Under the pieces are notes generated by a model. It was not told the origin of the DNA and searched no databases. It saw only the letters and a list, made by a program, of their open reading frames with translations. A stretch of 64,000 nt of DNA, taken from positions 186,001 to 250,000 of the forward strand of contig NZ_JAAOIR010000003.1 in assembly GCF_011440375.1 (NCBI RefSeq). Reading direction: 5' to 3'. The stretch is from Halorubellus sp. JP-L1 (GTDB taxonomy: Archaea > Halobacteriota > Halobacteria > Halobacteriales > Natrialbaceae). Of the stretch, positions 21,768 to 30,916 are shown one piece after another. Positions within the stretch are counted from its first letter, which is position 1, and every line of letters starts with the position of its first letter. The position numbers and the translations under genes were made by a program.

Positions 21768-23933
21768 ATGGATATAAACGTCATCGGCGGCGGACCCGGC
21801 GGACTGTACGCGAGCCTCCTGTTGAAGAAGGAGCACCCGGACTGGGACATCACGGTCTACGAGCGCGACCCCGCGGACAACACGTACGGATGGGGGATCG
21901 TGTTCTCGGACAGCACGCTCGGGTCGCTCCGCGAGGCGGACTACAAGACCCACGAACAGATCACGGACAAGTTCGCGATCTGGAACCCGATCGACGTCCA
22001 CTACGGCGGGAAGCGCATCCGCTGTGGCGGACACACGTTCTCCGGACTGATGCGTTCGGACCTGAAGGACATCCTCCGGGAGCGCTGCGCGGAACTCGGC
22101 GTCGAGATGCACTGGGAGCATAACGTCGAGAACCCCGAGGAGTACGCCGAGGACGCGGACCTCCTCATCGGCGCTGACGGCCTCAACAGCACCGTCCGCG
22201 AGACCTACGAAGACCAGTTCAAGCCCCGCGTCAGGATGGGCGACGCGAAGTTCGCGTGGTTCGGGACGGACAAGCCGTTCGACGTGTTCACGTTCATCTT
22301 CCGGGAGAACGAACACGGCCTCTGGCGCATCCACGCGTATCCGGGTCGGAAGAGCACGTTCATCGTCGAGGCGACGGAGGAGACCTGGCAGAACGCGGGC
22401 CTGGACGAGAAGGGCAAGGAGGAGGGGCTGGCGTACTTCGAGGACCTGTTCTCGGATCACCTCGACGGGTACGAGCTCGAGTCGAAGCTCTACAGCTGGC
22501 GGAACTTCCCGATCGTGCAGAACAGGACGTGGTCGCACGACAACGTGGTGCTGATCGGGGACGCCGCGCACACCGCGCACTTCTCGGTCGGTGCGGGGAC
22601 GAAGATGGCGATGGAGGACGCGATCGCGCTCTACGAGGGCTTCGAGGAGTACGGTCCGGACGACGTCGGGGCGTCGGTGCGCTGGTTCGAGAAGGAGCGA
22701 CGGCCGCGCGTCGAGGGCATCCAAGACGCGGCGACGCAGAGTCGGCGGTACTTCGAGAACACGGAGCGGTACATGGACTTGGAGCCCGAGCAGTTCGCGT
22801 TCAACCTCCTCACCCGGAGCGGGAAGATATCCTACGACGAGCTGAAGATCCGCGATTCTGCGTACACTGACGACTACGACCGCTGGTACGCCCAGTACGC
22901 GCAGGGCGGGAACGAGAAGCGGGCGGTGGCGACGCCACCGATGTTCCAGCCGTTCACGATCGGTGACGTGACGGTCCCGAACCGTGCGGTGCTGTCGTCG
23001 AGTCCGAGTTCGGTCGGGTCGAGCGGACGGCCCGCGAGCGGCCAGACGGCGCGGTTCGCCGAACTCGGGAAGCAGGGACCGGGGCTCGTGCTGACCGAGC
23101 CCGTTGCGGTGTCGGCGCGCGGCCGCCTGCATCCGGGCTCGCCCGGTCTCTACGAGGACGGGCACGCCGACGCGTGGGCGGAGGCCGTCGCCGAAGTGAA
23201 CGAGGCGAGCGACGCGAAGACCGGCATCGAGCTGTTCCACGCCGGGCAGCGCGCGGCGACCAGGCCCCGCGAGTACGGCCTCGACCGGCCGCTCGCCGAC
23301 GAGGACTCCTGGGACATCGTTTCGGCGTCGGCGACGCAGTACACGCGCCGGAGCCAGACGCCATCGGCGATGGACGCCGACGACCTGGACGCGGTCCGCG
23401 AGCGGTTCGTCGCCGCGGCCGAGCGCGCCGACGAAGCTGGCTTCGACGTCCTGCAACTGAACCTCGCGCACGGCTACCTGCTGTCGAGCTTCCTCTCGCC
23501 GCTCACGAACGAGCGCGACGACGAGTACGGCGGCGAGGACATCGAGTCCCGGCTCGCGTACCCGCTCGAGGTACTCGACGCCGTCCAGTCAGTGTGGCCG
23601 GACGAGAAGGCGATCACGACGAAGATGCCCGCCACCGACTGGCGTCCCGGCGGGAACAACCTCGGCGACGGGTTCGCCATCGGCAGTCACCTCTCACGGA
23701 ACGGGAGCGACCTGCTGACGGTCGTCGCCGGCCAGACGACGTCGAACGACCGCCCGAAGTTCGACACGGACGTCCTCGCGCGCTACAGCGAGCAGATCCG
23801 GAACGAGCTGGACGTGCCGACGATGACGACGAACTACGTCACGTCCACGGACGACGTCAACACGCAGGTCGGTGCGGGCACTGGCGACCTCTGCCAGTGG
23901 TACCCGCCGAACGTCGACGGCGACCTCCTGTAG
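21768..23933 (+). CDS. Bifunctional FAD hydroxylase/OYE reductase, salicylyl-CoA 5-hydroxylase or anthraniloyl-CoA monooxygenase type
   Basis: A 721-residue two-domain flavoprotein. Residues 1-375 are a class A aromatic hydroxylase: GGGPGGLYASLLLKK FAD motif, DGLNSTVR, and LIGDAAHTAHFSVGAGTKMA. Residues about 385-721 are an Old Yellow Enzyme domain: ELFHAGQRAATRP, LAHGYLLSSFLSPLTNERDD, MPATDWRPGG and VAGQTTS. This order is characteristic of 2-aminobenzoyl-CoA monooxygenase/reductase and salicylyl-CoA 5-hydroxylase, which act on CoA thioesters of aromatic acids. The C terminus is somewhat short compared with bacterial relatives. The two substrates cannot be told apart by eye; RidA nearby favours the amino compound, whereas the NahE-like aldolase 13 kb away favours salicylate. 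Confidence 0.83.
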   Translation: MDINVIGGGPGGLYASLLLKKEHPDWDITVYERDPADNTYGWGIVFSDSTLGSLREADYKTHEQITDKFAIWNPIDVHYGGKRIRCGGHTFSGLMRSDLKDILRERCAELGVEMHWEHNVENPEEYAEDADLLIGADGLNSTVRETYEDQFKPRVRMGDAKFAWFGTDKPFDVFTFIFRENEHGLWRIHAYPGRKSTFIVEATEETWQNAGLDEKGKEEGLAYFEDLFSDHLDGYELESKLYSWRNFPIVQNRTWSHDNVVLIGDAAHTAHFSVGAGTKMAMEDAIALYEGFEEYGPDDVGASVRWFEKERRPRVEGIQDAATQSRRYFENTERYMDLEPEQFAFNLLTRSGKISYDELKIRDSAYTDDYDRWYAQYAQGGNEKRAVATPPMFQPFTIGDVTVPNRAVLSSSPSSVGSSGRPASGQTARFAELGKQGPGLVLTEPVAVSARGRLHPGSPGLYEDGHADAWAEAVAEVNEASDAKTGIELFHAGQRAATRPREYGLDRPLADEDSWDIVSASATQYTRRSQTPSAMDADDLDAVRERFVAAAERADEAGFDVLQLNLAHGYLLSSFLSPLTNERDDEYGGEDIESRLAYPLEVLDAVQSVWPDEKAITTKMPATDWRPGGNNLGDGFAIGSHLSRNGSDLLTVVAGQTTSNDRPKFDTDVLARYSEQIRNELDVPTMTTNYVTSTDDVNTQVGAGTGDLCQWYPPNVDGDLL

Positions 23934-24024
23934 TCGCTCTTCGACGCGCAGCCCGCGGCCGCGGTTCGGTTTCTTCGATCGGTCGCCGTCGAAGCGCGTG
24001 CTTCGCGGCGTGTCGAGGCAGTGG

Positions 24025-25152
24025 TCAGTCGGCGAGGAACTCGATGGCGGCGCCCTGGCCGTAGCCGACGCACTCGGTCGCGAGCCCGCGGTCGACGCCG
24101 CGGCGGTTCATCTCGTGCAGTAGCGTCACCGGGAGTCGTGCGCCCGACGCGCCTAGCGGGTGGCCGATGGCGATGGCGCCGCCGTTGACGTTGAAGCGGT
24201 CGTCGTCGACGCCGAGTTCGCGCTGGCAGTACAGCGTCTGGCTCGCGAACGCCTCGTTCAACTCGACGAGCCCGTAGTCGTCGACGCTGGTGCCAGCCCG
24301 GTCCACGAGGCCACGGACGGCCGGGACGGGCCCGATGCCCATGATCTCGGGGTCGACGCCGACGACCTCGTGCGCGCCGACAGCGCCGAGGACGTCGAGA
24401 CCGTGGTCGTCGGCGAACGCGCGGCTCGTCACCATCACGGCGGCCGCACCGTCGCTGATCTGCGAGGCGTTCCCCGGCGTCACCGTCCCGTCCTCGGCGA
24501 ACACGGTCGGGAGCTCCGCGAGTTTCTCGGCGGTCGTCCCCGGACGCAGTCCCTCGTCTTCCGTGACGGTCTCCTCGCCCGTATCGATGGGAACGATCTC
24601 GTCCTCGAACCGGCCCTCCCTGGTCGCGTCGACGGCTCGCTGCTGGCTGCGCGCCGCGTACTCGTCCTGGGCCTCGCGCGAGACGTCGAAGCGTTCGGCG
24701 ACGGCCTCGGCGGTGTTCCCCATGCGGAACGACTCGACGTCGTACCGCTCGACGAGCGCGGGGATCTCGCTCACGTCGTTCGCGCGCTCGACGCGCGTCA
24801 TGCTCTCCACGCCACCGGCGATCACGCACTCGCGCTGGCCGGCGCGAACGGCGTCGGCGGCACTCATGATCGCTTGCGCCGAGGACGCGCACTGCCGGTC
24901 GATGGTCGACGCCGGAACCGTCTCGCCGAGGTCGCTCGTCAGCGCGACGATGCGCGCGAGGTTGTTCCCCTGCTCGCCTTCCTGCTTCACGCACCCCCAG
25001 AGGAGGTCGTCGACGTGCTCGCCCGTGAGGCCCGTCTCGGCGAGCATCGCGTCGACGAGCTGCCTCGAGAGCTCCTCGCTCCGGACGTCCGCGTACACGC
25101 CGCCCTCTTTGCCCTGCGGGGTCCGAACCGCTTGCACGACTACTGGTTCCAT
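24025..25152 (-). CDS. Thiolase (acetyl-CoA acyltransferase)
   Basis: A 375-residue thiolase. Nucleophile Cys88 lies in TIDRQCASSAQAIMSAA, the histidine loop is NVNGGAIAIGHPLGASGAR, and the C-terminal cysteine lies in LATECVGYGQGAAIEF, where most thiolases have CIGGGQG. It would cleave a 3-oxoacyl-CoA, probably the last step of ring-opened aromatic acids or fatty acids. A TATA-like GTTTACG lies about 27 bases before ATG 25152. It is divergent from the acyl-CoA dehydrogenase and convergent with the hydroxylase gene. Confidence 0.92.
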   Translation of the reverse strand: MEPVVVQAVRTPQGKEGGVYADVRSEELSRQLVDAMLAETGLTGEHVDDLLWGCVKQEGEQGNNLARIVALTSDLGETVPASTIDRQCASSAQAIMSAADAVRAGQRECVIAGGVESMTRVERANDVSEIPALVERYDVESFRMGNTAEAVAERFDVSREAQDEYAARSQQRAVDATREGRFEDEIVPIDTGEETVTEDEGLRPGTTAEKLAELPTVFAEDGTVTPGNASQISDGAAAVMVTSRAFADDHGLDVLGAVGAHEVVGVDPEIMGIGPVPAVRGLVDRAGTSVDDYGLVELNEAFASQTLYCQRELGVDDDRFNVNGGAIAIGHPLGASGARLPVTLLHEMNRRGVDRGLATECVGYGQGAAIEFLAD

Positions 25153-25302
25153 AACTCACGTCAGGTGCGTCATGGACGTAAACGCCGGGGGTCGCGGCGG
25201 GGGATGCGGTCGATGGCTCGACACCGTCGCGGTCGACGCCGCTACCCGCTCGGGCGCAGTCGCGGGAGCAATCGTTAAGTCCGCAGTATCCGACGTTCGA
25301 CT

Positions 25303-26439
25303 GTGATAACCGAATTCGAGCTGACGGCCGAACACCAGGCCCAGCGCGAGGCCGTGCGCGAGTTCGTCGAGTCGACGGTCGAACCGGTCGTCGACGAGCA
25401 CGAGACGGCGGGCGAGTTCCCGGAAGCGCTCGTCCGGCAACTCGGCGACGAGGGGTATAGCGGCGTGCCGTACCCCGAGGAGTACGGCGGCGCCGGCCTC
25501 GACTACCGTTCGTTCGCGATCACGAACGAGGAGCTCTCGCGGGGCTGGAAGCTGCTGGCGGGCGCGGTGAACGTCATCGCGTCGCTCGTCGGTTACCCGA
25601 TCTACACGGAGGGCGACGAGTGGCAGCGCGAGCAGTGGCTCCAGAAGGCCTGCACGGGCGAGTGGATCGTCTCGCTCGGGATGACCGAACCGGACGCGGG
25701 GAGCGACGCCGCCTCCATCTCGACGACCGCCGAACGCGACGGCGACGACCTCCTCATCAATGGGCACAAGGTCTGGATGACGAACGGGCACGTCGCGGAC
25801 TTCATGCTCCTCGTCACGAAGACCGAGGACGGCCTGACGCTCGTCGGCGTTCCCGAGCCCCGCGAGCGCGACGGCGTCGAGTACGTCAGGAACATCCCGT
25901 GCATGGAGGGCGACGCCGCCATCGAGAGCGAGGTGAAGTTCCACGACGTCAGGGTCCCCGCGGAGAACGTCGTCGGAACTTCGGGCAAGGGACTACGGTA
26001 CGTCCTCGAGGGCCTGGACATCGGCCGCATCGGGACGGCGGCGCAGGGCGTCGGCGTCGCGCAGGCGTCGCTCGACGCGAGCAAGGAGTTCGCGGACGAA
26101 CGCGAGCAGTTCGGGCAACCCATCCGCGAGTTCCAGGGCGTCGGGTTCAAGCTCGCGGACATGGCGATGGACGTCGAGGCGTCCCGGCTCCTCACGCTGT
26201 CGGCGGCCGACCAACGCGACCGCGGCGAACGCGTCACGCAGGAGGCGGCGATGGCGAAGGCGTACGCGACCGACGCCGCGATGGAGATCGCGACCGAGGC
26301 CGTCCAGATCCACGGCTCCCGTGGGTACTCGACGGACTACCCCGTCGAGCGACACATGCGGGTCGCGAAGGGGATGCAGATCTACGAGGGCACGAACGAG
26401 ATCAACCGCCTCGTCGTCAGCCAGCGCCTTTACGAGTGA
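25303..26439 (+). CDS. Acyl-CoA dehydrogenase
   Basis: A 378-residue FAD enzyme introducing an alpha-beta double bond into an acyl-CoA. Motifs: MTEPDAGSDAASI for FAD binding, INGHKVWMTNG, QFGQPIREFQGVGFKLADM, IHGSRGYSTDYPVERHMR, and the catalytic Glu362 in QIYEGTNEINR. It starts at GTG 25303, with a TTAAGT box about 25 bases upstream. It may serve the aromatic route or dearomatised ring acyl-CoA oxidation. Confidence 0.92.
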   Translation: MITEFELTAEHQAQREAVREFVESTVEPVVDEHETAGEFPEALVRQLGDEGYSGVPYPEEYGGAGLDYRSFAITNEELSRGWKLLAGAVNVIASLVGYPIYTEGDEWQREQWLQKACTGEWIVSLGMTEPDAGSDAASISTTAERDGDDLLINGHKVWMTNGHVADFMLLVTKTEDGLTLVGVPEPRERDGVEYVRNIPCMEGDAAIESEVKFHDVRVPAENVVGTSGKGLRYVLEGLDIGRIGTAAQGVGVAQASLDASKEFADEREQFGQPIREFQGVGFKLADMAMDVEASRLLTLSAADQRDRGERVTQEAAMAKAYATDAAMEIATEAVQIHGSRGYSTDYPVERHMRVAKGMQIYEGTNEINRLVVSQRLYE

Positions 26440-26583
26440 CGGACTCGTGGGTTCCTCGCAGGAGGACTGGGACGCCGAGGTCGAACGCCGCGCTCGTCAG
26501 AGCCGACGCGGTGCACGAGGCGTGCCCGTGACCGGCCAGGACAGCCGGTGACTTGAATACGTCCACCGCGAAACTCGCCTCTC

Positions 26584-27867
26584 GTGAACGCGAACGATCG
26601 CTCGATCGTCTCGCTCGTGACGATCGCTCACGCCATGGTCCACACGTACGAACTGTCGATCCCGATCCTGGTGCCGATCTGGCTCGCGGAGTTCTCCGTC
26701 ATCGACGTCGGGGTCGCTCAGTTCCCCGTCAATCCGGCGACCGTCGGGACGCTGGTCGCGGTCGGGTACGGACTGTTCGGACTCGGTGCGCTGCCCAGCG
26801 GCGTCCTGGTCGACAGGGTCTCCGCTCGCTTCCTCATCACGGTCGGTCTCCTCGGCATGGGCGCGTCGTTCCTGCTCCTGTCGGTGTCGCCGTCGCCGGT
26901 CGTCATCGGCCTCGCCCTCGCCGTGTGGGGCGTCTCCGCGAGCGTCTATCACCCCTCGGGCCTGTCGCTGATCAGTCGCGGCGTCGAGAAGCGCGGCAGC
27001 GCCTTCGCCTACCACGGGATGGCGGGGAACATCGGCATCTCCCTGGGTCCGCTGGTCACGATCGTCCTCCTCCTCTTCCTCGACTGGCGCGTCGTCGTCG
27101 GCCTGTTGACGATTCCCGCGGTCGTGGCCGCCGTCTACGCGCTCCGGGTCGACATCGACGAGCGCGCCGCGGTGGTCGACGGCGGTGGCGACGCCGACGC
27201 GCACGCCGGGAGCGCCGTCTCGTCGCTCGGCGACTTCCTCTCCAGCTCGCGCGTGCTCTTCGCGAGCCTCTTCGCCGTCGTGTTCGCCGTCACGTTCTTC
27301 TCGGGGCTCTACTACCGCGGGGTCCTGACGTTCCTCCCGGAGTTGCTCCGCGACGTCCCGGCACTCGCGCCGGTCGAGTTCGGCGGTCGAACGTTCGAAC
27401 CCGGCGACTACCTCTACGTCGGACTGCTGATGGTCGGCGTCCTCGGGCAGTACGTCGCCGGGAAGCTGACGGACAGCTACCGCCCCGAGTACGGCATCAC
27501 GTTCGGGTTCGGTGCGCTGGCGGTCGTCGCCCTCCTCTTCGTCCCCGCGTCGGCGATCGGGCTGCCCGCGCTCCTCGTCGTGTCCGCACTCCTGGGCTTC
27601 TTCCTGTTCGCCGTGCAGCCGTTCTACCAGGCCACCGTCGCCGAGTTCACGCCCCCCGGCAAGCGCGGGCTGTCCTACGGGTTCACCTACCTCGGCGTGT
27701 TCGGCGTCGGCGCGCTCGGCGCCGTCATCGCGGGGACGCTCCTGACGTACTTCTCCGTCGAGCAATTGTTCCTCGTCCTCGCCGCGCTCGGCGTCGGGGC
27801 GTCAGCCCTCGGTTCCTACCTGGTGTCGGCGGGCACGGGGCGAGGCGACCCCGACGGTGCGACGTGA
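26584..27867 (+). CDS. MFS transporter, Fsr-like
   Basis: A 427-residue permease with 12 predicted helices. The early HAMVHTYELSIPILVPIWL, the motif VYHPSGLSLISR and the following AYHGMAGNIGISLGPL are typical of the fosmidomycin-resistance-like MFS branch; the last part carries LGVFGVGALGAVIAGTLL. The substrate is unknown; within a catabolic cluster, uptake or efflux of an aromatic acid is possible. The GTG start at 26584 follows an AT-rich CTTGAATACG block by about 30 bases. Confidence 0.82.
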   Translation: MNANDRSIVSLVTIAHAMVHTYELSIPILVPIWLAEFSVIDVGVAQFPVNPATVGTLVAVGYGLFGLGALPSGVLVDRVSARFLITVGLLGMGASFLLLSVSPSPVVIGLALAVWGVSASVYHPSGLSLISRGVEKRGSAFAYHGMAGNIGISLGPLVTIVLLLFLDWRVVVGLLTIPAVVAAVYALRVDIDERAAVVDGGGDADAHAGSAVSSLGDFLSSSRVLFASLFAVVFAVTFFSGLYYRGVLTFLPELLRDVPALAPVEFGGRTFEPGDYLYVGLLMVGVLGQYVAGKLTDSYRPEYGITFGFGALAVVALLFVPASAIGLPALLVVSALLGFFLFAVQPFYQATVAEFTPPGKRGLSYGFTYLGVFGVGALGAVIAGTLLTYFSVEQLFLVLAALGVGASALGSYLVSAGTGRGDPDGAT

Positions 27868-27930
27868 CTGCGAACCCCCGACAGACGTGACTGTGAAATC
27901 CCGGCAGACGTGACTGTGGACTCTCGTCAG
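27862..27930. repeat. Three tandem copies of a 23-base unit
   Basis: Copies begin at 27862, 27885 and 27908, each opening ACGTGACTG and ending near CGRCAG. The first copy contains the stop codon of the MFS gene. The spacing is exact, so slippage or regulatory duplication is likely. Function is unknown. Confidence 0.75.
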
Positions 27931-27983
27931 GCTCGAAAAACCGGGACGCCAACGGTGTCACGAACCGAGACCGCGAAACGCGC

Positions 27984-28973
27984 TTAGACGCCGCCTTCGC
28001 CGTCGAGCACGTCCTTGATGCCTTCCTCGATGCGGGGCGGATTCGGGAGGTAGAAGTCCTCCATCGCGAGCATCGGCATCGGGACGTCGAACCCCGTGAT
28101 GCGGCCGACGGGCGCCTCGAGGTGCATGAGCGCGCCCTCGTTGATCGTCGCGACGAGCTCCGCCGCGAACCCGCCCGTCTTCGCGGCCTCGTGGACGATC
28201 GCGGCGCGCCCGGTCTTGCGGACGGACTCGAGGACGGTCTCCCTGTCGAGCGGCGAGATCGAGCGGAGGTCGATCACCTCGATGGAGACGTCGCGCTCCT
28301 CCTCGAGGGTCTCGGCGGCCGCGAGCGTGTCCGGCATCGTCGCGCCCCACGAGATCACCGTAATGTCCTCGCCCTCGGTGCGGACCGCGGCCTCGCCGAT
28401 CGGGACGGTGTGTTCGCCCTCCGGCACCTCGTCGCGGAACGACCGATAGAGGCGCTTCGGTTCGAGGACGAGTACCGGATCGGGGTCCCTGATCGCGCTC
28501 AGGAGGAGTCCCTTCGTGTCCGCGGGCGTACTGGGGACGACGACCTGGAGCCCGGGAATGTGTGCGTACGCGGCCTCCAGGCTCTCGGAGTGGTGTTCGA
28601 GCGCGCGAACGCCGCCGCCGTAGGGCGCTCGGATCACCATCGGCGCGGTCAGCTCGCCGCGCGTCCGCCAGCGGATCCGGCTCGCCATCGACACGAGCTG
28701 GTTGAACGCCGGCGGGATGAACCCCGAGAACTGGATCTCGGCGACCGGCCGGTACCCACGCATCGCCAGCCCGACCGCGGACCCGGCGATCGCGATCTCC
28801 GTGATCGGCGTGTCCAGCACGCGCTCGCCGCCGTACTCGTCCTTGAGGCCCTCGGTCGCGCGGAAGACGCCGCCCTGCTGGGCGACGTCCTCGCCGTACA
28901 CCACGACGTGGTCGTCGTCGGCCATCGCGACGCGCAGCGCGTCGTTGACGGCCTCGACGAGAGTTGCGTTCAT
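27984..28973 (-). CDS. 2-oxoacid dehydrogenase E1 component, beta subunit
   Basis: A 329-residue transketolase-like protein: YGEDVAQQGGVFRATEGLKD, LDTPITEIAIAGSAVGLAMR, GYRPVAEIQFSGFIPPAFNQ, and SESLEAAYAHIPGLQVVVPS, ending in a typical C-terminal domain with VIDLRSISPLDRETVL. With the alpha subunit it decarboxylates branched-chain or aromatic 2-oxoacids using thiamine diphosphate. Start at ATG 28973, seven bases after the alpha subunit. E2 and E3 genes are not in the window. Confidence 0.92.
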   Translation of the reverse strand: MNATLVEAVNDALRVAMADDDHVVVYGEDVAQQGGVFRATEGLKDEYGGERVLDTPITEIAIAGSAVGLAMRGYRPVAEIQFSGFIPPAFNQLVSMASRIRWRTRGELTAPMVIRAPYGGGVRALEHHSESLEAAYAHIPGLQVVVPSTPADTKGLLLSAIRDPDPVLVLEPKRLYRSFRDEVPEGEHTVPIGEAAVRTEGEDITVISWGATMPDTLAAAETLEEERDVSIEVIDLRSISPLDRETVLESVRKTGRAAIVHEAAKTGGFAAELVATINEGALMHLEAPVGRITGFDVPMPMLAMEDFYLPNPPRIEEGIKDVLDGEGGV

Positions 28974-28980
28974 GACGCGA

Positions 28981-30156
28981 TCACCCCTTGGGCCGGTGCT
29001 CGATGTAGTCGTAGGCGTCCGGTCGCGCCTCCAGGAACGACTCGAAGTCCTTGAGCTGGCGCTCGAGCTCCGGCGGCAGGTCGTCGTAGAGGTACTCGAA
29101 CATCTCCGAGACGTCCCGCTTCTCGAAGGCGTCCGCCGCCGCCTTCGCCTCGTCGAACTGCTCGTTCGCTTCCTCGCGGATCGCGGCCGGGTCGATGTCG
29201 TCCCAGACGCCGCGCTGCTGGAGGAACGACTCGAACCGACCAACGGGCTCTCGGTCCTCCCACCAGTCGACTTCCGCCTGGTCCCGGTAGCGCGACGGGT
29301 CGTCGTTCGTCGTGTGCGCGTCCAGGCGGTACGTGACGGCCTCTACGATGGTCGGGTTCCCGTCGGCGACGTGCTCGCGCGCCGTCTTCACGGCGTCGTA
29401 GACCGCGAGGACGTCGTTCCCGTCGACGCGGATGCCGTCGATCCCCCACGCGATCCCCTTCTGGGCGACCGACTTCGCGCGCGTCTGTTGCTCGAACGAC
29501 GCCGAGATCGAGTAGCCGTTGTTCGGACAGAACAGGAGCGCGGGCGCGTCGACGACGCTCCCGAAGTTCACGCCAGCCTGGTACTCACCCGTGCTCGGGT
29601 GGCCGTCGCCGTGGTAGAGCGCGGCGATCGCGTCGTCGTCGTCGAGCCGCATCCCCCACGCGAACCCGACGCCGACCGGGATGTGCGTCCCGATCGCGAT
29701 CGCGGGCGGGAACGTGTTGTTCGCCGCCTGCTTGTTGGCGTCCTCGACGCCGCGCCAGTAGAGCAGGAGGTCCCGCAGCGGCATCCCCTGGATGAGTTCC
29801 GCTGCGCCCTCGCGGCCGTACGGGAACAGCCAGTCGTCGTCCTCGAGCGCGAACGCGCATCCGACGACGCTCGCCTCCTGGCCGCGCACGGACGCGTACG
29901 TCCCCATCTCGCCGCGACGCTGGAGCTTCACCATCCGGTCGTCGACGACTTGCTGGAGCACCATCCAGCGATAGAGGTCGATCAGCTCCTCGTCGCCGAT
30001 GGCGGGTACCTGGCTCTCGTCGTAGCTCCCGTCCGCGTCGACGATCTGGTACCGTGGCGGCGTCCGCTCGGGTTCGCTGATCGTGCACTCGGCGAGCGAC
30101 TCGCTCGCTGCGCCGAGGTACGCCGGCCCTTCATCGAGTTGACTCACGTTCGTCAC
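28981..30156 (-). CDS. 2-oxoacid dehydrogenase E1 component, alpha subunit
   Basis: A 391-residue protein with the thiamine-diphosphate motif beginning GDGHPSTGEYQAGVNFGSV and ending FCPNNGYSIS, plus RGEMGTYASVRGQEASVVG and the phosphorylation-loop-like YRLDAHTTNDDPSRYR. It forms the E1 heterotetramer with the following beta subunit and would feed acyl-CoA production. Two GTG codons (30156 and 30147) are possible starts; the first is chosen. Divergent from the MaoC-like gene. The E1 pair is more like branched-chain 2-oxoacid dehydrogenase than pyruvate dehydrogenase. Confidence 0.9.
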   Translation of the reverse strand: MTNVSQLDEGPAYLGAASESLAECTISEPERTPPRYQIVDADGSYDESQVPAIGDEELIDLYRWMVLQQVVDDRMVKLQRRGEMGTYASVRGQEASVVGCAFALEDDDWLFPYGREGAAELIQGMPLRDLLLYWRGVEDANKQAANNTFPPAIAIGTHIPVGVGFAWGMRLDDDDAIAALYHGDGHPSTGEYQAGVNFGSVVDAPALLFCPNNGYSISASFEQQTRAKSVAQKGIAWGIDGIRVDGNDVLAVYDAVKTAREHVADGNPTIVEAVTYRLDAHTTNDDPSRYRDQAEVDWWEDREPVGRFESFLQQRGVWDDIDPAAIREEANEQFDEAKAAADAFEKRDVSEMFEYLYDDLPPELERQLKDFESFLEARPDAYDYIEHRPKG

Positions 30157-30323
30157 CCATTATCACATGGTACCAGTCTCAGTACCCTATTGAGACTTGG
30201 GGTCCCGACGTGGACGGGTCGTTCGTTCGACGGGGCGTCGTCTCGGCGGGACTCGTCCGTCGGGTCCCGGCCGAACGCGTGCGTGGATACGCTTTACTAC
30301 CCGCCTGCTCTATGGACGGTCGC

Positions 30324-30764
30324 ATGACAGGGCAGTACTACGAGGACCTGACGGTCGGCGAGACGCACGACGCCGGACCGCGGACCGTGACCGACGAGGA
30401 GATCATCGAGTTCGCCGAGAAGTACGACCCGCAATCGTTCCACGTCGACCGCGAGGCGGCGGACGCCAGCATGTTCGGCGGGCTCGCCGCGAGCGGCTGG
30501 CACACCGCATCGGTGGCGATGCGTTTGCTCGTGGACGGCTACTTCGAGGACGTCGAGATCGGTGGCGCGCTCGGCGTCGACGACCTCCGGTGGCGCAAGC
30601 CCGTGTACGCGGGCGACGAACTCAGCATCACCGTCACCGTCGCGGACAAGGAGATCTGGGACGACGACCGCGGCCGCGTCGAGTTCGACCTCGAAGCCTA
30701 CAACCAGGACGACGTCCTCGTCCACTCCCGCACCGAACTCGTGCTCGTCTTCCGCGAGGACTGA
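30324..30764 (+). CDS. MaoC-like hot-dog-fold hydratase
   Basis: A 146-residue protein with the hydratase motif YDPQSFHVDREAADASMFGG followed by LAASGWHTASVAMRLL, as in R-specific enoyl-CoA hydratases. It would hydrate an enoyl-CoA or act on a related acyl thioester. ATG 30324 is chosen because a CTTTACTA box lies about 29 bases upstream; ATG 30312 is an alternative. The chain is short and consists of a single hot dog, so it probably works as a dimer. Confidence 0.87.
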   Translation: MTGQYYEDLTVGETHDAGPRTVTDEEIIEFAEKYDPQSFHVDREAADASMFGGLAASGWHTASVAMRLLVDGYFEDVEIGGALGVDDLRWRKPVYAGDELSITVTVADKEIWDDDRGRVEFDLEAYNQDDVLVHSRTELVLVFRED

Positions 30765-30916
30765 GGAGCCAGACGTTCCCGGCCGCTATTTCGTCGGACT
30801 CCGATGGGCACCGAGACCTAATTCTCCGACGAGCGGGCTCGATGCGGCGTCATCACCACGATGGGGCGTTCGAAACCGCCGCAATTGATAAGTAATATCC
30901 GTTTGAATCGAGTTCC

